NCBI RefSeq assembly: GCF_020687785.1
Contig: NZ_JAJEWI010000006.1
Coordinates: forward strand, 62,001-126,000
DNA from: Sphingopyxis yananensis
GTDB lineage: Bacteria > Pseudomonadota > Alphaproteobacteria > Sphingomonadales > Sphingomonadaceae
Direction: 5' to 3'
DNA: 64,000 bases
Shown here: in pieces, positions 1 to 9,482 of the stretch
Layout: every line of letters begins with the position of its first letter
Position numbering within the stretch: the first letter of the stretch is position 1
Translations under genes and position numbers: made by a program
The notes under the pieces: generated by a model
Database searches by the model: none
Seen by the model: only the letters and a program-made list of their open reading frames with translations
Told to the model about the DNA's origin: nothing

Positions 1-1113
<1,113 letters not shown>

Positions 1114-1143
1114 TTATTTTTCAGATATGCGCAAAGACGCCCG

Positions 1144-1731
1144 CTAAATCAGTGACAATTGGGCAATAGGGGCAAAGCTGCGCCGATGAAATGCGGTCGG
1201 ACCATATTCACGCAGCGCCGCCATATGTTGTGCCGTCCCATATCCGGCATTTTTTTCCCAACCATATTGGGGGTGCAATTGAGCCGCGTCGCGCATCAAG
1301 GCATCGCGATGTTCTTTGGCAATGATACTGGCAGCCGAAATTTCGTCGTGCAGCGCATCGCCGCCCACAATCGCCCGCGCCTTATACCCCCAGCGTGGCA
1401 GGCGGTTGCCGTCCACCAACACCTCATCCAGCATCAACGACGGCGCAGCAGCCGCGCCCTGCGCCGCCACCAGTCCATCCACCGCGCGGGTCATCGCCAG
1501 AAAGGTTGCTTGCAAAATGTTGATTTCGTCGATTTCCTCGACGCTGGCGATGCCGACGGCCCAGCGGCAACGCGCCTTAATCTCGCCCTCCAGCACCGCG
1601 CGGCGCTTGGGCGATAATTTTTTGCTGTCATTCAGGCCAACGATGCCACCGTCACACAAAATCACGGCTGCGGCGACCACCGGCCCGGCCAATGGTCCCC
1701 GCCCTGCTTCATCAACCCCTGCGACCATCAT
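1144..1731 (-). CDS. rnhB: Ribonuclease HII
   Basis: Cytoplasmic endonuclease that cleaves the RNA strand of RNA-DNA hybrids and removes misincorporated ribonucleotides. The 195-residue protein has the family opening GVDEAGRGPLAGP near residues 5-17 with the catalytic Asp-Glu pair, the LNDSKKLS block near 33-40, and further acidic ligands in the middle (the DEVLVDGN block). The length is normal for RNase HII. It starts 6 bases after the thiD-VOC stop, with no strong ribosome site, suggesting translational coupling in a glmM / DUF1272 / thiD-VOC / rnhB run. The GANTC-rich spacer and ccrM follow in the same direction. Confidence 0.95.
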   Translation of the reverse strand: MMVAGVDEAGRGPLAGPVVAAAVILCDGGIVGLNDSKKLSPKRRAVLEGEIKARCRWAVGIASVEEIDEINILQATFLAMTRAVDGLVAAQGAAAAPSLMLDEVLVDGNRLPRWGYKARAIVGGDALHDEISAASIIAKEHRDALMRDAAQLHPQYGWEKNAGYGTAQHMAALREYGPTAFHRRSFAPIAQLSLI

Positions 1732-1737
1732 CGCCGA

Positions 1738-2883
1738 TCAGCCCATGCGCCACGGCGGAAAGCGGCGAAATTCGGCGGCCTGATACAGGCAGATGCGATT
1801 TCCATCGGGGTCCGCCAAATGGGCCTCGCGCCAACCCCATGCTTCGTCCTTGGGCATTTGGTCGAACCGCACACCGCGCCGCGCCAAATAGGCGACCCAT
1901 GCGTCCAACGCCCCGCTTTCCAAATAAACCGTGGTGCCGCCGCTAATGGCACAGCCACCCTGCAAGGATAAGGTCACGCCATTGGCCGCTTCAAATCGAG
2001 CATAGCTATTTTCGGGACTATGGACGATTTGGGTCAGCCCCATTTGCCGGTAAAAGGCAATAGATACCGCCAAATCTTTGGCCGGAACGCTGATCTGGTT
2101 AATCGCAGGTCCCGTAAACAGGCCGTCATTGCGCACATGCTGCTGCCCCATGGGGCCATGACCTTTGCCCAATTGCGGCGCATTTTGAATGGCCAAGCGC
2201 ACAAAATCGCGCGCGCGGGCGATGCTCGGCTCCAGCGGCATGCCTTGCGCCAATCCGGTCGCAATGGCGCTGGCCAGCGTGCATCCCGTGCCATGGGTGT
2301 GGACGCTGTTGATCCGCGGCGCTTCCCAACGCAACACTTCCCCTGCATCGGGTTCCAGCAAGCGATCAATGATCGTCTCGCCCTCAATATGCCCACCCTT
2401 GGCCAGCAAGGCACAACCCTGTGCCAAAATTGCAGATTCCCCGCCCAGCGCGGCCAATTCCTCGCTATTGGGTGTGGTAACCAGCGCGCGCCGCATGAGC
2501 TGTTCAAACGCCGCGATCGTGCCATCATCCGCCAAGGCGGCACCGCTGGTCGAAATCATCACTGGATCAAATACCACCGGCACGGTGGCCAAATCGGCTT
2601 GCAACAATCGCTGGGCCAAGGCCTGCGCCGTCTGACCGCTGCCAATCATGCCGATTTTAATGGCATCAACACCCAGATCAGCAACCACTGCGTCAATCTG
2701 GGCTATAACCGCATCGGTGGGCACCGCATGAACGGACTGAACACCCAGCGTATTTTGCGCCGTAATCGCGGTGATCGCTGTCATGGCGTGGCCGCCCAGC
2801 ATCGAAACTGTTTTGATATCCGCCTGAATACCAGCACCACCGCCGCTGTCAGACCCTGCAATAATAAGAACGCGCGCGGTCAC
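1738..2883 (-). CDS. thiD: Hydroxymethylpyrimidine (phosphate) kinase ThiD fused to a VOC/glyoxalase-like domain
   Basis: Residues 1-250 are ThiD, which phosphorylates HMP and then HMP-P for thiamine biosynthesis: GSDSGGGAGIQAD at 10-22, TPNSEE at 137-142, the anion-hole GTGCTLAS at 198-205, and the usual ThiD ending GKGHGP at 239-244. The frame then runs on without a stop through about ten linker residues into a second domain (about 259-370) with a VOC-family pattern, ending in the DPDGNRICLY block. The usual first metal ligand His of VOC enzymes is not evident, so a non-enzymatic or altered role is possible. Start is GTG with AGGAGA nine bases upstream. Total 381 residues against about 260 for ordinary ThiD. 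Confidence 0.88.
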   Translation of the reverse strand: MTARVLIIAGSDSGGGAGIQADIKTVSMLGGHAMTAITAITAQNTLGVQSVHAVPTDAVIAQIDAVVADLGVDAIKIGMIGSGQTAQALAQRLLQADLATVPVVFDPVMISTSGAALADDGTIAAFEQLMRRALVTTPNSEELAALGGESAILAQGCALLAKGGHIEGETIIDRLLEPDAGEVLRWEAPRINSVHTHGTGCTLASAIATGLAQGMPLEPSIARARDFVRLAIQNAPQLGKGHGPMGQQHVRNDGLFTGPAINQISVPAKDLAVSIAFYRQMGLTQIVHSPENSYARFEAANGVTLSLQGGCAISGGTTVYLESGALDAWVAYLARRGVRFDQMPKDEAWGWREAHLADPDGNRICLYQAAEFRRFPPWRMG

Positions 2884-2926
2884 TGTCCGGCTTCTCCTGC
2901 TATAAATTTATCGTCGCACCCGATCA

Positions 2927-3151
2927 TCAGGGCTGAAATTTTCTGAGCGTCGATGCCGGATATTTTGCCAACACCGCGCCCACCCGCACGGGACGGTCGG
3001 ACAATTCGCCTTTGCAATTGGGGCAACGCTCATCCAATTCATCGGCGCATTCCGCGCAAAAGCTGCATTCCATCGAACAAATGAAGGCGCCATATTCATC
3101 GGCAGGCAAATCCGCGCCGCATCGCTCGCAATCAGGTCGCATTTCCAGCAT
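2927..3151 (-). CDS. DUF1272 domain cysteine-rich small protein
   Basis: A 74-residue protein beginning MLEMRPDCERCGADLP, with four CxxC-like pairs (CERC, CSMECSFC, CAEC, CPNC) that look like a compact treble-clef or zinc-ribbon fold. This matches the conserved DUF1272 family, whose function is unknown. An in-frame ATG 17 codons upstream lies inside the glmM 3' end; the start at 3151 is chosen because the family begins with the LEMRPxCE motif. It sits 25 bases after glmM and before thiD-VOC, all in one direction. Metal binding is inferred from the cysteines. Confidence 0.82.
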   Translation of the reverse strand: MLEMRPDCERCGADLPADEYGAFICSMECSFCAECADELDERCPNCKGELSDRPVRVGAVLAKYPASTLRKFQP

Positions 3152-3176
3152 ATTCAATCCTATTCTTGGGTCCAGA

Positions 3177-4514
3177 TCACGCCGCAGCGTCGCGCACCGC
3201 ATCGCAGATCATATCCACCACCTGTTCCACTTGGCGTTCATCGTCCCCTTCCGCCATCACGCGGATGACCGGTTCGGTACCAGATGCCCGAATGACCAAA
3301 CGCCCACGCCCAGCCAGCATCCCCTCTCCTTCGGCAATGGCGGCTTTGACAGCGGCAGCTTCCAACGGCTTGCCCCCTGCAAAACGCACATTTTTCAACA
3401 ATTGGGGCACGGCATCAAATTGATGCAATAATTGGCTGGCGGCTTTGCCGCTGCGCACCAATTCGGCCAGCACATGCAGCGCGGCCAATGTCCCATCGCC
3501 CGTGGTGGCATGGTCCATTAAAATCATATGCCCCGATTGTTCGCCGCCAACATTAAAGCCGCCTGACTTCATCCGGCCCAGCACATAGCGGTCACCAACC
3601 TGCGTGCGTTCCAGCGTCAACCCTTGGCTGTTCAACAAACGCTCCAGCCCCAGATTGGACATGATGGTCGCGACCACGCCGCCGCCCTTCAGCCGCCCTT
3701 GGCGCGCCCAACTGGTACCCAGCAGCGCCATAATCTGATCGCCGTCCACAATGGTGCCTTGTTCGTCGACCACAATCAGTCGGTCCGCATCGCCGTCCAG
3801 CGCAATGCCAATATCCGCGCCGCTGGCGACCACCGTTTCCTGCAGCAACCCCGGCGCAGTGGAGCCACATTTATCATTGATATTCAAACCATTAGGTTCA
3901 ACCCCCACAGAAATCACGTCCGCGCCCAATTCCCAAAACACGGTCGGCGCACTATTATAGGCCGCCCCATTGGCGCAATCGATAACGATTTTCAGGCCAT
4001 CCAAGCGGATTTGGTCGCCCAAACTTTGCTTCACCGCGTGAATATAGCGTCCGCGCGCGTCCTCAATACGTTTGGCGCGGCCAATGTGCGCAGGTTCCGC
4101 CAATTTCGGCTCGACGCTCAGCAAAGCTTCGATCTGGATTTCGTCGGCGTCGGACAATTTATAGCCGTCTGGCCCGAACAATTTGATGCCATTGTCATGA
4201 AAGGGATTGTGGCTGGCCGAAATCATCACGCCCAAATCCGCGCGCATCGAACGGGTTAGCATCGCGACCGCTGGCGTTGGCATGGGGCCAACCTGCACCA
4301 CGTCCATCCCCACGCTGGTAAAGCCCGCCACCAACGCATTTTCCAGCATATAGCCCGACAAACGCGTATCTTTTCCAATGACAACACGGTGTTTATGCGT
4401 ACCGCGCACGAAATGCGCGCCTGCTGCCATGCCAACCCGCATCGCCACTTCGGCGGTCATCGGTGCTTGATTGGTCAGACCGCGAATACCGTCTGTTCCG
4501 AAAAACTTGCGCAT
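3177..4514 (-). CDS. glmM: Phosphoglucosamine mutase
   Basis: Converts glucosamine-6-phosphate to glucosamine-1-phosphate on the way to UDP-GlcNAc for peptidoglycan and lipopolysaccharide. The 445-residue protein starts [12 protein letters not shown], carries the phosphoserine active site [11 protein letters not shown] with Ser101, the Mg-binding DGDAD loop in the middle, and the C-terminal phosphate-binding [12 protein letters not shown] block. GGAGG sits four bases before the ATG, fixing the start. It is divergent from the symporter gene at 4708 and leads the minus-strand run toward ccrM. Confidence 0.97.
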   Translation of the reverse strand: MRKFFGTDGIRGLTNQAPMTAEVAMRVGMAAGAHFVRGTHKHRVVIGKDTRLSGYMLENALVAGFTSVGMDVVQVGPMPTPAVAMLTRSMRADLGVMISASHNPFHDNGIKLFGPDGYKLSDADEIQIEALLSVEPKLAEPAHIGRAKRIEDARGRYIHAVKQSLGDQIRLDGLKIVIDCANGAAYNSAPTVFWELGADVISVGVEPNGLNINDKCGSTAPGLLQETVVASGADIGIALDGDADRLIVVDEQGTIVDGDQIMALLGTSWARQGRLKGGGVVATIMSNLGLERLLNSQGLTLERTQVGDRYVLGRMKSGGFNVGGEQSGHMILMDHATTGDGTLAALHVLAELVRSGKAASQLLHQFDAVPQLLKNVRFAGGKPLEAAAVKAAIAEGEGMLAGRGRLVIRASGTEPVIRVMAEGDDERQVEQVVDMICDAVRDAAA

Positions 4515-4707
4515 ATAACCTCCGTGACCCTAGCCCTTCGGCTGACGAAAGCCTGCCAAGCCCTTGACTTTGCCCTATGTCAGCCCCCGAAACTTGGCAA
4601 GAGCAGACCGATAAGCCGACCAGCATCGCTTGGCAAAATCAGCTGCTCTTGGCAAAACCATGCGCTTAGCCGATAATAAACGACGTTTTTGCATAAAGGG
4701 TCATCAT

Positions 4708-5961
4708 TTGAAATCGGCTTGGATCATCCTGTCAGCCTTGGTTATTGGTATGTTGCTGGGGCTGGGTATCGCCGATTTTTGGCCCAGCGCGGCAAAAATC
4801 ACCCTGCCCATCATCGAACCCATTGGCACATTATGGCTTAATGCCCTGAAAATGACCATTGTTCCATTGGTCGTCGCATTGCTGATCACGGGCATTACCG
4901 CTGCGGCAGACGCCGCGCGGGCTGGCAAATTGGCAGCAATTTCGGTGTTTCTTTTTGTCGTCGCCATCAGTTTTTCGGGGATTATGTCCCTCATCCTCAC
5001 GCCATTATTGCTGAACAGCTTTCCCTTGTCGGCCAGCGTTGCCGACGCGCTGCGTCATGGGTTGGGCGGGCAAAGCGCGGCGGCAGCTTCCCCATCCTTT
5101 GCCGATTTTCTGCTGGCGTTGGTTCCCACCAACCCCATTGCGGCGGCGGCGGACACCTCGATTTTGCCGCTGATCGTTTTCACCACCGCTTTCGCCTTTG
5201 CCATCACGCGCCTGGCGCCGAATCAACGCGAAACCTTGTCGGGTTTCTTTCGCGCAGTGGGTGATGCCATGTTGATTGTCATTCATTGGGTGCTGGCCCT
5301 TGCGCCCATTGGCGTCTTTGCGCTGGGTTATGCGCTCGCCATCAAAGCCGGTGCAGCGGCCTTTGGCGGGCTGATCCATTATGTGTTGATCATTTCTGCC
5401 ATCGGCCTTTGCTGTGTGATTGCGGCCTTTGCCTTGGCGATTTTTGTCGGGCGCGTGTCGCCCAAATTATTCTTTCGCGCCATCGCGCCAACCTTGGCCG
5501 TCGCGATCAGCACGCAAAGCTCACTCGCCAGCCTGCCCGCCATGCTGTCGGCCGCCAAAGATATTGGCGTCAGCGAACGCAAGGCTGACATTGCGCTGCC
5601 GCTGTCGGTTGCCTTATTCCGCTTCACCAGCACCGCGATGAATTTGGCGGTGGTGGTTTATGTCGCGTGGTTGTTCGGCATTGACCTCAGCATCTGGACG
5701 ATGGCGGCAGGCCTTGCGGTGGCGATTGCCGCCGCGCTCAGCGCCGTCAGCCTGCCCGGATCCATCAGCTTTGTGACGTCCATCGCCCCCATCGCCACCA
5801 GCATGGGGGTGCCCGTGGCGCCGCTCGGTTTGCTAGTCGCGGTGGAAACCTTCCCCGATATTTTCCGCACATTGGGCAATGTGGTGGCCGACGTTGCCGT
5901 CGCCAAAATCGCGTCCGATTATGTCGATGATGGGGGCGAAGACCCAGCAGCCGTCATCTGA
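4708..5961 (+). CDS. Dicarboxylate/amino acid:cation symporter (DAACS/SDF family)
   Basis: Inner-membrane secondary transporter of the glutamate/C4-dicarboxylate family. The protein has many hydrophobic helices, and the re-entrant hairpin serine motif STQSSLASLPAM about two thirds along, the substrate-site signature of SDF proteins. The substrate (glutamate, aspartate or C4-dicarboxylate) cannot be told from sequence. Start: TTG at 4708 is preferred because AAAGGG lies seven bases upstream and the first helix begins directly after; in-frame ATG codons at 4630 and 4660 lack a good ribosome site. The 3' end overlaps the convergent DUF1003 gene by 43 bases. Confidence 0.88.
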   Translation: MKSAWIILSALVIGMLLGLGIADFWPSAAKITLPIIEPIGTLWLNALKMTIVPLVVALLITGITAAADAARAGKLAAISVFLFVVAISFSGIMSLILTPLLLNSFPLSASVADALRHGLGGQSAAAASPSFADFLLALVPTNPIAAAADTSILPLIVFTTAFAFAITRLAPNQRETLSGFFRAVGDAMLIVIHWVLALAPIGVFALGYALAIKAGAAAFGGLIHYVLIISAIGLCCVIAAFALAIFVGRVSPKLFFRAIAPTLAVAISTQSSLASLPAMLSAAKDIGVSERKADIALPLSVALFRFTSTAMNLAVVVYVAWLFGIDLSIWTMAAGLAVAIAAALSAVSLPGSISFVTSIAPIATSMGVPVAPLGLLVAVETFPDIFRTLGNVVADVAVAKIASDYVDDGGEDPAAVI

Positions 5962-6467
5962 TCCCCTATAGCATTTTGGCCAAGCGCCGCCTGTATCGCA
6001 TCCAGCTTGTGGTGCAGGCGCATAATCTCCAGTTCCGCGCGCAGGTTAATTTCATAATCCAATTGTGCGGACTGGCGATCTTTGGCCGCTTGCCGGTTTT
6101 GGCTCATCATAATCACGGGCGCTTGAATGGCCGCTAGCATCGACAGCATCAGGTTCAGAAAAATATAGGGATAGGGGTCAAATCGCACCCCCAAAGCGGC
6201 CAGAACATCACTGTTCAGCAACATCCATGTCAGCAAAACGACCGCAAAACCAATGATAAAGGCCCAAGACCCGCCAATGGCCGCTACACGGTCCGCCAGC
6301 CGTTCACCAAAGCTAGCATCCTCCGCCGACATTTCGCCCGCATCACGGCTGGATGGCGCATGGCTGGCAATGGCGGCAATCACTCGCCTTTCTTGCGCAT
6401 CCAGCCTGTCCAATGGCTGGCCAAGCAACCGCATGGCCAATTCTGTTTCCGACAATGCTTTGCTCAT
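5919..6467 (-). CDS. DUF1003 membrane protein
   Basis: A 182-residue protein with a soluble N-terminus, two transmembrane helices around residues 65-85 and 100-120, and a charged coiled-coil-like C-terminus rich in Arg, Gln and Glu. The central block (GSWAFIIGF through the DPYPYIFLNLMLS and QAPVIMMSQNR motifs) is the DUF1003 family signature, an inner-membrane family of unknown function. The gene converges on and overlaps the symporter. No operon partner is evident; a 130-base gap with a terminator separates it from the amidohydrolase genes. Confidence 0.85.
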   Translation of the reverse strand: MSKALSETELAMRLLGQPLDRLDAQERRVIAAIASHAPSSRDAGEMSAEDASFGERLADRVAAIGGSWAFIIGFAVVLLTWMLLNSDVLAALGVRFDPYPYIFLNLMLSMLAAIQAPVIMMSQNRQAAKDRQSAQLDYEINLRAELEIMRLHHKLDAIQAALGQNAIGDQMTAAGSSPPSST

Positions 6468-6539
6468 CTTGCCCCTTCTCCGGCCACTTTCCTCGCGCTG
6501 CCAATGCGCTGCGCCTCACCGCCGATAGGCCTTATAAAA

Positions 6540-6572
6540 AAGCCGCCGATCACGATAACGCGTCAGCGGCTT
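6540..6572 (-). terminator. Terminator of the amidohydrolase operon
   Basis: On the minus strand AAGCCGC and GCGGCTT form a seven-base stem followed by a run of T, 28 bases after the stop of the downstream amidohydrolase. Confidence 0.7.
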
Positions 6573-6599
6573 CTTCCGTTTCCTAATTATATGGGCCGC

Positions 6600-7928
6600 T
6601 TAATGGACATAGGCCTTGGGCAACGCCCCCTCACTCGGGGTGATATAGCGGTCCCGCAGTCGGCCTTGACGGGTGACCAGCGATTGTTTTTTGCCGTCAA
6701 TCCACACCATTGTCGGGCGGCTGCCCAATTCCAGCGGGTCATTATCCCACATCACCACATCGCCCACACGGCCTGCTTGCAACGATCCGATTTGGCCGTC
6801 CATACCCACCGCCTTGGCGGGAATGCTGCTGATCGCGGCAAAGGCTTGATCCCAGCTCAGACCGCTGGCCCCTGCGATGCGGTTCAGCGCGACCAGATTG
6901 CCCGCATATTGGGTGGTATATCCCATTTTATGGGCGTCATCATCGTCAAATACCCCCACCGACACGGCCACACCCGCCGCCGCCAATCGGCCCGCATTGC
7001 TTTGTGTCGCGCCCAGCCGTTCAAAATTGCCGGGCAAATCGGTCAGCGGTGATACAATCACCGGCACCTTGCCCGCCGCCAATTCGCGGGCCACCAGCCA
7101 CCCTTCGGTGACGCCAACCAGCACCAATTTCAGCGCCGGAAAATCGCTGCGCAATTTCAGCACGTTCAAAATGTCTGACGCACGGTCCACGCGCACGAAT
7201 AGTGGCACCTTGCCATCAATCACCGCCACCAACGCATCAGCATCGGCGCGCTGAATCATCGCGCCATTGCTCCATTCCGCCAAGGAAGCGGGATTGCGGG
7301 CATAGCTGCGCGCCGCCAATAATTGTTCGCGGAACAATAAAAATGTCGCTGCGCGGCTGCCGCCAGCCTTGCTAGACCCAGCCTCGCCAAAGGAAATAAA
7401 CTGCAGGGCGCGGGGCCGCGTCACCATGTCCATATCATCGCCCAAATCCACCACAGCCCCTTGGCCCGCGAAAATATTGCTGCTTTCCGATGGGGCAACA
7501 ATGGCGCGGGTGACGCCCGCCGCGCGGTTGACCGCAACGGGTGATCCCATGGGGTTTAACGCTGGCGATATGTCCAGCCCCGCCGAAAAGCGCGACCGGC
7601 TGGCTCCGCGATCATTGGTGCCGTCCACGGCGTCCACCTCGACCAAGCCGACGCGGCTGAACGCGGCGACAATGCCCGGCGTTACCCATGCCCCTGCGGC
7701 GTTCACGACCGTGACGCCAGCGGGAACTGCTACATGAGCACCAGCAGCAACAATCTTGCCGCCCCGCACCACCACCGTTCCACCGTCAATCGGCGCGCTG
7801 CCATCGCCAATCACCAGCTTGGCATTGCGAATGGCGACATCTTGCGCCGATACCGAGGTTGCGGACAGTGCCGACACCATGGCCAGCACAGCGGTCAGCG
7901 CCGCGGTTTTAACCATCATGCGGCTCAT
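6600..7928 (-). CDS. Secreted amidohydrolase-like protein lacking the metal-binding HxH
   Basis: A 442-residue protein with an N-terminal signal peptide (basic MSRMMVK, hydrophobic stretch, SVSAQ cleavage region). The fold is that of metal-dependent amidohydrolases: the N-terminal beta sandwich and the VTPGI strand are clear, and the C-terminal GSLQAGRVGDVVMWDNDP block is typical. At the position where the family has the HxH metal pair this protein reads AAFSR, and no other obvious metal His cluster follows. It is therefore probably catalytically inactive or a regulatory partner. Its ATG overlaps the stop of the intact paralogue by four bases, so the two are translated together. Confidence 0.82.
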   Translation of the reverse strand: MSRMMVKTAALTAVLAMVSALSATSVSAQDVAIRNAKLVIGDGSAPIDGGTVVVRGGKIVAAGAHVAVPAGVTVVNAAGAWVTPGIVAAFSRVGLVEVDAVDGTNDRGASRSRFSAGLDISPALNPMGSPVAVNRAAGVTRAIVAPSESSNIFAGQGAVVDLGDDMDMVTRPRALQFISFGEAGSSKAGGSRAATFLLFREQLLAARSYARNPASLAEWSNGAMIQRADADALVAVIDGKVPLFVRVDRASDILNVLKLRSDFPALKLVLVGVTEGWLVARELAAGKVPVIVSPLTDLPGNFERLGATQSNAGRLAAAGVAVSVGVFDDDDAHKMGYTTQYAGNLVALNRIAGASGLSWDQAFAAISSIPAKAVGMDGQIGSLQAGRVGDVVMWDNDPLELGSRPTMVWIDGKKQSLVTRQGRLRDRYITPSEGALPKAYVH

Positions 7929-9355
7929 TTCACATCTCCCTCACCCGGTTGGCCCAGTTCAAAGTCGCTGACCGGCCGCAATTTGGGGTTGTTCGCATCA
8001 TACAGCATGGCCCCATCCACCCACACTTTTTCGGGGCGAGTATAGGCGCTGAACGGATGGCCGTTCCACAAGACAACATCGGCCATTTTTCCGGCCTTCA
8101 AGCTGCCCGTCACCTTGTCGATACCCAGCGCCTTGGCAGGGTTAATGCCCAGCCACGTCCACGCCGTCTCATCGCTGATAGTCATGCCCATCCGCCGTCC
8201 GGCCCGCAAAGCCTTGGCAGCTTCTTGGTTCAAACGCTGAATTTGATTTTCGTCGTCGCTATGCACAATCGTGCAAGCGCCCGCCTGATGCACCATCGGC
8301 ACATTTTCTGGAACGCTGTCATAGCCTTCCATCTTAAATCCCCACCAATCGGCCCACAGCGCGGCACAGATATTTTCGCGCGCCAATATATCGCCGATTT
8401 TATAGGCTTCGACCGCATGGTGGAAAGTGGATACATGATAGCCAAATTCCTTGCTCATATCCACAACCTGCGCCATTTCATCGGCGCGGTAACAATGGTT
8501 GTGCATCAAAATTTCGCCCGACAACACGCCCGCCAATGTTTCCATGGCCAAGTCGCGTTCCACCGCTTTGCCTTCATCCAGCTTTTTCTTATAGGACACA
8601 GCCCGTGCCCATGTTTGGCGGTTGACGGCAAAATTGCCCATCCGCGTCGATGGTGCCCGTCCCTTTGCGCCATAAACGCGCTTGGGGTTTTCGCCGCAGG
8701 CCATTTTCAAACCATAAGGCGCATTCGGGAATTTCATCCCCTGCACGGTGCGCGATGGCACATTTTTCAATGTCACCGAACGGCCGCCCATTAAATTGGC
8801 ACTGCCCGGTAAAATCTGCAAGGCCGTCACCCCGCCATTGGCCAAGGCACGGCTAAACCCAGGGTCTTGCGGCCACACGCTATGTTCCGACCAGACTTCG
8901 GGTGTGGTGGGCGATGTCATTTCATTGCCGTCGCTATGCGCCTCCACGCCGGGGGATGGATAATCCCCCAAATGGCTATGCACATCGATAATGCCGGGGG
9001 TCACAAATTTGCCCTGACCATCCACAACGACATAATTGGCGGGAACCACCAACTCTGCGCCGCCGACCGCCTCTACCTTGCCGTTCAGCAGCAAGATGGT
9101 GCCATTATCAATCCGTCCGCCTTCGCCATCAAAGATCGTCGCGCCGCGCACCGCCGTCGGTTGCCCTGCATAGGCTTTATAGGTCGATGGATACGGATCT
9201 TTGTTAAACGCCGCCTTGGCCGTGGCCGAACTGCTGCTGTTCGCGGCGCTGGTTGGCGCTTTGCGACTGGCCGACTGCGTCTCTGCCCCGCCACTGGTCG
9301 AACATCCCACCAGCGCCAGCGATGCCGCAGCCAGAAAATAATGCCCCTTGGTCAT
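7925..9355 (-). CDS. Amidohydrolase lipoprotein (imidazolonepropionase-like)
   Basis: A 476-residue metal-dependent hydrolase with a lipoprotein signal: hydrophobic stretch then LVGC with Cys18 as the lipidated residue, so it is probably membrane-tethered. The metal ligands are present: HSH after VTPGIID near residue 120, later His residues in the FHHAVEAY region, and the HSDDE block with the metal Asp. The C-terminal GSLKAGKMADVVLWNGHP motif closes the beta sandwich. Substrate is unknown; the family includes peptidases and imidazolonepropionase-like enzymes. AAAGGG lies six bases before the ATG. It is first gene of a two-gene operon with the HxH-less paralogue. Confidence 0.88.
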   Translation of the reverse strand: MTKGHYFLAAASLALVGCSTSGGAETQSASRKAPTSAANSSSSATAKAAFNKDPYPSTYKAYAGQPTAVRGATIFDGEGGRIDNGTILLLNGKVEAVGGAELVVPANYVVVDGQGKFVTPGIIDVHSHLGDYPSPGVEAHSDGNEMTSPTTPEVWSEHSVWPQDPGFSRALANGGVTALQILPGSANLMGGRSVTLKNVPSRTVQGMKFPNAPYGLKMACGENPKRVYGAKGRAPSTRMGNFAVNRQTWARAVSYKKKLDEGKAVERDLAMETLAGVLSGEILMHNHCYRADEMAQVVDMSKEFGYHVSTFHHAVEAYKIGDILARENICAALWADWWGFKMEGYDSVPENVPMVHQAGACTIVHSDDENQIQRLNQEAAKALRAGRRMGMTISDETAWTWLGINPAKALGIDKVTGSLKAGKMADVVLWNGHPFSAYTRPEKVWVDGAMLYDANNPKLRPVSDFELGQPGEGDVK

Positions 9356-9375
9356 CCCATACCCTTTATTCTAAC

Positions 9376-9403
9376 AAAAAAGAGGCCGCATATCCTCGGC
9401 CTC
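9376..9403 (-). terminator. Terminator of the POT transporter gene
   Basis: GAGGCCG and CGGCCTC form a seven-base stem followed on the minus strand by six T, placed between the transporter stop and the start of the amidohydrolase operon. Confidence 0.75.
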
Positions 9404-9411
9404 CCTATTGG

Positions 9412-9439
9412 GGCTGGACCACCCCATGATGGTCCAGCC
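9412..9439. repeat. Strong inverted repeat downstream of the POT transporter gene
   Basis: GGCTGGACCA and TGGTCCAGCC are a perfect ten-base inverted repeat with an eight-base loop. On the plus strand it is followed by a TATTTTT run. It probably adds to termination or protects the transporter mRNA 3' end. Confidence 0.6.
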
Positions 9440-9482
9440 TATTTTTAGATGCGTTGCCATTGGCACGCAGGCACTCGTCCGA

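Noticed and set aside
2020-2946. 308-codon plus-strand frame across the ThiD-VOC gene
   Set aside because: Antisense shadow; ThiD and VOC motifs prove the minus strand.
9412-9439. REP-type repeat family
   Set aside because: Only one copy was seen in the window; the hairpin sits at a transcript end.
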